Positions 57,882-64,000 of a stretch of 64,000 bases of DNA are shown here, piece by piece. The DNA comes from Brassica napus (Eukaryota; Streptophyta; Magnoliopsida; Brassicales; Brassicaceae): NCBI RefSeq assembly GCF_020379485.1, contig NC_063450.1:53591374-53655373 (forward strand), in the 5' to 3' direction. How positions within the stretch are numbered: position 1 is the stretch's first letter; each line of letters starts with the position of its first letter. The translations under genes and the position numbers were made by a program. The notes under the pieces were generated by a model. The model worked only from the letters and a program-made list of their open reading frames with translations, did no database searches and was not told the DNA's origin.

Positions 57882-58844
57882 TTAATCATCATCTTCCTCC
57901 TGTGAAACACCAGATCAAATAAGTGTTAAAACTAGATATAGTAGTAGCAACAGTTAACAAATGCACACACAGTAGAGGAGAGACTTTTTTAATCAAAAAC
58001 TAGTACAAGCACAAACCTCATCACTTGCAGCATCTTCCTCGTCGTTGACCTCAGACTTGGACTTGTCAGAGTCATCATCTCCAGCTGTACTCGTTCCATT
58101 AGCCTGCAAAATTTAAAAAAAAAAACATTTCGAGATTACATTTGTAGTCTAACAGTAGAAGAAAGAAAATGACAAAAAAAAAAAAAGAAAAAAGAGAGTA
58201 AAATATACCAATTTCATGTTGTATTTTTGCATAGTCTTGGCGTATTCAGTCTTCTTGGTCTCAGCCTTGGCTACATAAGGAGCTTTATCCTGTTTCATTC
58301 CAATTTTGAAATTTAAAAAAAAAAAAAAAAAACAGATCTAAAGATTTCAATTGAAATTCGATTCGATAAACAACGAGACTCACTTCAGCAGTCATTGATT
58401 TCCATTTGGCTCCAGCAGCTTTACCAACCTAAAATGATTCAAAAAAAAAACTAAGTAAGAATCATATGGTAAAAGTAGTGATTGTAGATCTCCAGATTAA
58501 GCACTACTACTTACAGCTCCAACGGATTTGTTGTCAGGGTTAGCTAGATTGAACTCCTTTCGGAATCCCTCCCTGAATCGAATTAATTAGCAAAACCTCC
58601 CTAATCAATCGCGAGAATCAATTGCGAGAGAGACTTACAGGAAGACGAAGAAAGCACTTGGAGGCCTCTTAGGCTTGTTCGGATCCTTCACTTTCTTCCC
58701 TGCTTTCTTCCCTCTCGTCTTCAATCTGTGTGACAAATCCAATTCGAATCAACCAAAATGCGGAAACAAACAAACAGCATCTCAGATTCGCTGATACCTC
58801 TCGTCAGTGCTCTTCGCTTGCGCTTTGCTTTCACCACCTTTCAT
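57882..58844 (-). CDS. HMG-box chromatin protein (HMGB5 position, HMGB4/5-like sequence)
   Basis: The gene reads from the ATG at 58842-58844 through seven small exons to the TAA at 57882-57884, giving about 140 residues. A basic N-terminus ([27 protein letters not shown]) comes before one HMG box: [67 protein letters not shown]. An acidic C-terminal tail ends EEEDDD. HMGB proteins bend DNA and bind nucleosomes in the nucleus. The N-terminus resembles what I recall for HMGB4, while ANPDNKSVG, TMQxYNMxLANG and TAGDD resemble HMGB5 (At4g35570), whose position it holds. I therefore leave the symbol open. Confidence 0.9.
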
Positions 58845-60785
58845 CTCTCGAGATCTGCGATAGAGTACAAAAATGAGAAGACGAAGAGTGGACTCGGACT
58901 TGACTCAGAGAGAGAGAGAGAGCTTTTTTTTACCTGTGAACGAACGTTTGGGGTTTTTTTTGTTTGTTTGTTTGACGGATTCAGATCTCTCTTTTTTTTT
59001 TTTTCCTTCGCAAATCTGATGTGTTGTATTTAAATCAATTCCAGATTTTTATTTTTAAAAATACTATATTTAGTGATGTGGCGAGATTTGCCAGGTAAGA
59101 TACTGTACTTTGGATCTTGACCGTCCATCTGACTACGTTTCGTAATCTGATTTCATTTTCTTTGCGCCACGCAAATAACAATTGGCGCCAATTATTTATT
59201 TTTTAGCGGAATGAGTTTTTTTTTTCATAAATAAATATTCTTGCTACCCACCATTTGCATTTAATATATTAATTAATAATTGATGACTCACTCGTATTTT
59301 CACATACCATCTTAATCATTGATTATGCCAGATGACCGTTTTGGGAGATTTCTCCCAAAATATCTATGCACTCGATAGTAACCGCTGGAATAGACGTCTA
59401 TATTAATGTTAAAATCACTGTGATATACTTTTAAGCGATAGTTAGATATAACTAAAAATATAATTGTTATCAGCCGCAAAGCCAGTGATTTTTTATAATA
59501 TGTTCACCAATATTAAAGTTTAATATATGGTATTTCCAAGTTTGAGAAGAAGCTTTGGAAAATATTTTTTTTTATATTTCGCTTATCACGTTGTAGTAGT
59601 TTAAGGGTTTGGGATTTAACACATAAAATCGGAAAAATGTAGATCAATAACATATTTTAAGCAAAACAATAACTGTGTGAAATAAAAAAAAAGTATAGCT
59701 CCTTTAATTTAGAAAACATAGTTGCATAATAAAAGAAATTGAAAGTTATTTGACCTTCTAAATTGTAAAGGTTTTTCCAAATGCGACCAACACGTGAGAC
59801 TTGCTGGTGGTTCGTTCTTGGAAGTTTCTTCTCATCTTCAAGGTCGTCTAATGCAGAGCTCTCATGGCGGCGAAGGTGGTGACACTCACATGCTTATGTT
59901 GCTTGCTTGAGAAAACTAATACACTAAACCGAAACGATTTACACTGATTCAGTCTTCTCGAAACAGAGATCACCTCATCGAGCAGTAACAAAACTGAGTA
60001 CGACACATTTATCTATAAATAGATTTTCAACGTCTTCTTTCAGCAATTCGAGGCGGTTCTCAAGAACGTGAGTGCTCTTCTAAATGCATGAAAGCAGATA
60101 TGGAGAAAATGGTTCTTTCATTAACACTTGGCATCGTACTAAAGTTTCATTGCTTTGTCGTCTCTACGGATCTGTCAACTTAATGGATCAGATGGGTTAC
60201 CATTTTTAAAAGAAACGTATAGAGGAATAAGAAGAAATCTTTATTGATGCTATGATTATATTGAGAGGATTGATAAATCAACTAATCGAACTTGAAGTTG
60301 AAGCTTTATCGCGTAAAAGTGTTCGTCGGAAAAAAGTATATATGGTATGAAGTTCTTTTAAATGAATGTTAGTGTGAACGCATTAAATTCATAATTTTGG
60401 TGAAAAACGTTCTCTGCGTGACACCTAAGCGTTTTATTAAATAAAAACTTCTCGTGAAACCACGTCACCACGTCACATTTTTTCCCAATAAACTTTTAAG
60501 GTAAGTTTTAAAATTGCTTATACTTTCGTATACAGGGAATGAACACTCACACTTACACTCACTCCTCCTGATGTTGATTAATAAGAAATACTATTGTTTT
60601 CTCATTTCTGTAAACGTTTAAACTTTTATTTTGCCTGAATACGACAAATATATATATGTTTTTATCAAATATAACTGGTAGATCTATTACAATTTATACA
60701 TATTATCAAACAAACAAGGGGAACAAAAGAAAACAGAGCCTTGCAAAATATATCAAGGTCTCGGGCTTCATCTTATCTTCTTCTC
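58845..60785. other. Spacer with possible gene relics
   Basis: This covers the HMGB promoter and leader, then AT-rich sequence. Between about 59780 and 60330 composition is more coding-like, with pieces such as MAAKVVTLTCLCC near 59864 and a stretch near 60230-60340 reading IDAMIILRGLINQLIELEVEALSRK, but stops break every frame. In Arabidopsis, NTL9 and an RWP-RK gene lie in this interval as I recall it. I cannot match the relics to either. Confidence 0.4.
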
Positions 60786-60977
60786 TTACAAACGTGAAAG
60801 ATTCGAACCTACTGGAAAATAAGTCACTATGATCGGAGCTCTCGAAGTATCATCAGCTTTTCTTTTTGGTTTCTCCAGAGACATGACTTTCGAGTTACTA
60901 GTACTACCATCGTCTGAGCTAATCCTTGAGCTGGATTTTGGAATGAAGCAACCAAAGAAGGACGCGAAGAGAGACAT
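60786..60977 (-). CDS. Small protein (63 residues) with C-terminal SRL, function unknown
   Basis: A single-exon frame starts MSLFASFFGCF at 60977 and ends YFPVGSNLSRL. The N-terminal ten residues are hydrophobic with one cysteine and may be a membrane-association or acylation segment. The middle is S/D/K-rich, and the C-terminal block APIIVTYFPVGSNLSRL looks conserved. I recall a family of short plant proteins with the same two end blocks and no assigned function. The last three residues SRL form a canonical plant PTS1 peroxisome signal. A TATA box (TATAAATA on the minus strand, 61076-61083) sits about 100 bases upstream of the ATG, which supports a real gene. Confidence 0.75.
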   Translation of the reverse strand: MSLFASFFGCFIPKSSSRISSDDGSTSNSKVMSLEKPKRKADDTSRAPIIVTYFPVGSNLSRL

Positions 60978-63293
60978 GATCTGAGTTTATAAGAAAACGT
61001 GTGTAGAGTCTTTAGAAGATGGCTGATGTTGTTTATGTTTGGTTTCAGGTTACTGAAGGAGAAGGTTATGTTATGTATTTATACCACAAAACCAGCTACG
61101 AATATTCCTGGACACGTTTCTTGGATGTGACCTCTATTATCTTGCTAGCCAAGCTTTGCCCTTTCCTCAAGTACATTTGACTATTCATACATACTAGTGG
61201 CCGAAGTGGACAAAAATAGTGATATTCTCTTCTTCTTTTTTTGAAACTCTATGATTTAAGTTAGAGGCCATTGTCTTCATATCAATATCCCATCACGTTT
61301 TCTGAAAATAATATCTCGACTCTATATTAATTTGGGCCCATAAACTATATAAAAACAAAATTAAATCAAACCCAGAATGCAACCCATTAATAATTGTTTT
61401 TTCATTAAAAATATATTGAGCCCGGCCTAGCAAAGTCATATCAACCGTAAAACATAAAACTAGCGCAGCGCACGACTTTAAAGAAGGAAACCAATAGATT
61501 CGGAGGACTTCAAAGAAGGACATATAATTTCTAAGGACAGAGAATTTCCAGAGCCAAGAAGAACAAGAATCTCTGATATCCTTCTCTTCCACTTAAATAT
61601 TCTAGGTCTTTTTTTCTTAAAGGAGATTCTAGGTCTTTTAGTAGAAACATCAAACATAAAGTTATTTAGGACTTCTGCGAAGTCTTTTGGTATCTAGAAA
61701 TGTTAGTCACAAAGGCTAACAGCCTAACAGATTCTAAGTCATGTTGGTTTTGAGTACTTTTTGTTTTGGTATCATGACTTTTTGTGATGGGAAGCCGGAA
61801 ATAATTCTTCTTTTTGGGATAGTGCAGTTAGGTAGAAGATCGAATTCATTTCAAAAGCTTGGTTTCTTAAGTGATCTAGATCAATCTGTAGTCAAGATTC
61901 AAAACTTTCAAATGTGTGATGATAATTTAGTTAATGCAACTAGCTAGTGTATTTGTGTGATTGAGTGGTCCTATTTGTTAGCTCGTGCTTTGAAAATCTA
62001 CACCGGCACAACAAAGACCAGATTAAATTAAGGGACGTGTAGCGTATAATGAGGTTCCAAACTTGATAGACCACTTCAAGTGTGTATGTATGTGCGAGTG
62101 TCCGTTTACAATGACGAAAACATGTCTTTGTTAAATTTCTCTCCATTTGGACCAAAATTTAGTTTTCACCTAACCTGGGAAAAAAAAAAATTCAATGTTT
62201 TTCATAATTTTTTTTGTTTAATATTGAAACGTTCTGAGCAATTTACAAAAATGCAAATCTATTTTATCCAAAGCAAATAAAATTGAAATTTAATGTCAAT
62301 TGTTATTCCATATGAAAGCAAATCTCTATGAAATTACTATATGAAAAGTTTATGATCATTTGAATATGTTTTAGTTTTATTGTGATAAAAGCAAAAAGGC
62401 TAACATATGACAAAATTCTTATCTTTATAGAAACTTGTTTAAGAATAATAGATACCGAATGATTACTAAGGTTTGTGGAAAATAAATGAATAAATTTCAC
62501 AAAGACACTTTTAAGCATTTACAAAGAAACGACCTTTTTACTTTATAAAGGTCCATTTCACATCACTGTACATAGTATATAGAGTATTTTATTCTGTATA
62601 TTCGATTATATATGTAATAACTGAAAATAGCTTATGTCACCGTGTTCGTAGATCAAATGGTTAGGAGATCATTCAAGGGGAATAGTACTGAGCGTTACAA
62701 GACCATTAAACGAAAAACCTAATCCAGAGTTCTTGGTTATTTATATAGTTTTATAAATCGAATTTTTTCATCCTGTTTTTCTTCTTTTTTCTAAATGACC
62801 AAACTATTGCTATGATGTGAACATGAGTTCTAAAAATGTGGAAGACAGTGAAACTATTTATAAATTTCCGAAGTAAAACAAAGTTCTAACAACTTTTTTT
62901 CCAGTTCACACGTTCATATTGAAAATAATCTGGCTAGGATATTACTTGGTCGATCTTCTTGGCATTTTCTTATATAATTTTAATTTATTTTTATTCAAAT
63001 AGAAAATGCATAAAATTGACAAATAAGACCATAGCATGGAAAATGTCATATTAAAGAATGGCGGGTTCCTCAGACCTTCTCTCCTTCCACAATCTAAAAG
63101 AAGAACTCTAATCTTCTTATATATCCCCTCAAACTTCCTTCCCTTTTTTTGTTTGGTTTCACCTTAATCAAGATTACATTACAAAACTTATTTAAGCAAT
63201 TCGAAACTCAAACAATGAATGCTTCATAGATACTTGATCATCCACTAGCTCTTGTCAGAAACAAGACATAGAAAGTAGAAGACAACTGATCAA
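60978..63293. other. Intergenic region upstream of the CST-type kinase
   Basis: This holds the promoter of the small minus-strand gene, then AT-rich DNA. Open frames at 61293-61592 (minus) and 61741-61947 (plus) have no domain or convincing start context. The final 200 bases are the promoter and leader of the kinase gene. Confidence 0.45.
61076..61083 (-). promoter_or_regulatory. Probable TATA box of the 63-residue gene
   Basis: TATAAATA on the minus strand lies about 99 bases before the ATG at 60977, a usual distance for a plant promoter with a short leader. Confidence 0.5.
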
Positions 63294-64000
63294 ATGGGCC
63301 ATTGCATTTCATCCCTCTTCTCTTCCTCTCCTTCCAAAACAGGTCTCCACCATAGTCATGGTAATTAATTACTAATCTCTAATCATAAAACTCTTCTGCA
63401 TGTTCTTGTTTATTTTTAATCTGTTTGTCCTTGTGAATGATTAATCAGCCTCGACGAACAACCACAGTAACGGAACAGAGTTTTCGTCGTCAACAACCAC
63501 CACCGCCGCAACGTCCAACAGCAGCGCCGGACGACGGAGCCAATTCTCCGAGGCCATAAGCGAGAGCTCCGGTGGGATTATAACTGATTCCGGTCAACTA
63601 CTGGAATCACCAAATCTCAAGGTCTACACCTTTCTTGAACTATCGACGGCGACCAAGAACTTCAGACCGGACTCGATGTTGGGTCAAGGAGGTTTCGGGA
63701 AGGTTTACAGAGGTTGGATCGATGCCAAGACTCTTCTTCCTTCAAAAGCCGCCTCCGGTATGATCGTCGCCGTCAAAAGATTGAACTCCGAGAGCGTTCA
63801 GGGTTATTCAGAGTGGCGCGTAAGATCTAAACTCTCTTAATTTCAACTAAAAACATAATTATTTTTAGATTTTGATTACTTCTTTGATGGGAAAACATAC
63901 AAAGAAACCAATAATTACGTTATTCGATCTAACGAGTTGACTATTCTAATCCGGAAACGACCAAGACTTTCTGTTGCAAGTCTTGCACAATGGTTTAAAG
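63294..64000 (+). CDS. CST: Receptor-like cytoplasmic kinase, 5' part (CST/CAST AWAY type)
   Basis: Exon 1 is 63294-63360 and exon 2 is 63449-63819. A further intron begins at 63820 and the rest lies beyond the window. The N-terminus MGHCISSLF has glycine 2 and cysteine 4, a dual myristoylation and palmitoylation signal that places RLCK-VII kinases on the plasma membrane. After a Ser/Thr-rich linker, the kinase domain begins with VYTFLELSTATKNFRPDSMLGQGGFGKVYRGW (glycine loop) and the IVAVKRLN lysine. Arabidopsis CST (At4g35600) restrains abscission signalling through receptor kinases. The assignment relies on this N-terminal part and on gene order. Confidence 0.88.

Overview
The window is plant nuclear DNA from a Brassicaceae species, most likely the Brassica/Raphanus lineage. 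The genes are intron-rich with GT/AG splice sites, the spacers are AT-rich, and the recognisable genes follow, in order, the Arabidopsis chromosome 4 block that I recall as At4g35460 to At4g35600. The species assignment and the AGI numbers come from memory and were not searched.

Layout. 1-882: last two exons of an NADPH-thioredoxin reductase (NTRB-type). 2148-3574: dead 3' piece of a LINE. 4551-6577: PIRL4-type leucine-rich-repeat protein. 6578-11696: spacer with a small hAT element. 11697-18094: a RING-H2 (RHA3B/ATL-type) gene on the minus strand, split inside the RING domain by a complete Ty1/copia retrotransposon (11873-17692) with identical 395-bp LTRs and a GCACG target duplication. 20470-24216: a roughly 2-kb tandem duplication carrying two mitochondrial ribosomal protein L11 genes; the first is broken by a hAT-type MITE, the second is intact. 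24964-26558: SR-protein kinase (SRPK4-type). 28549-29376 (minus): nuclear-type protein of unknown role. 30405-34282: LINE with three in-frame stops. 35934-41872: MLH3 DNA mismatch repair/crossover gene. 42113-43361 (minus): PIG-H subunit of the first GPI-anchor enzyme. 44123-45173 (minus): WOX13 homeobox gene. 45174-52215: long spacer full of small foldback elements. 52216-57391: WD40/tomosyn-like gene (DAW1-type). 57882-58844 (minus): HMG-box protein. 60786-60977 (minus): 63-residue protein ending in a peroxisomal-type SRL tripeptide. 63294-end: first exons of a membrane-anchored receptor-like cytoplasmic kinase (CST type).

The genes are unrelated housekeeping and developmental genes that do not form a pathway or cluster. 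The unusual content is in the mobile DNA: one very young copia insertion that destroys a gene, several non-autonomous hAT elements with intact 8-bp target duplications (one in a coding exon, a relic in an intron), Stowaway- and Tourist-type MITEs, and two LINE copies. Compared with the Arabidopsis order as I remember it, PTF2, NTL9 and an RWP-RK gene appear to be missing, which fits gene loss after Brassica genome triplication. I found no tRNA or rRNA genes, no CRISPR array and no convincing new multi-gene system.
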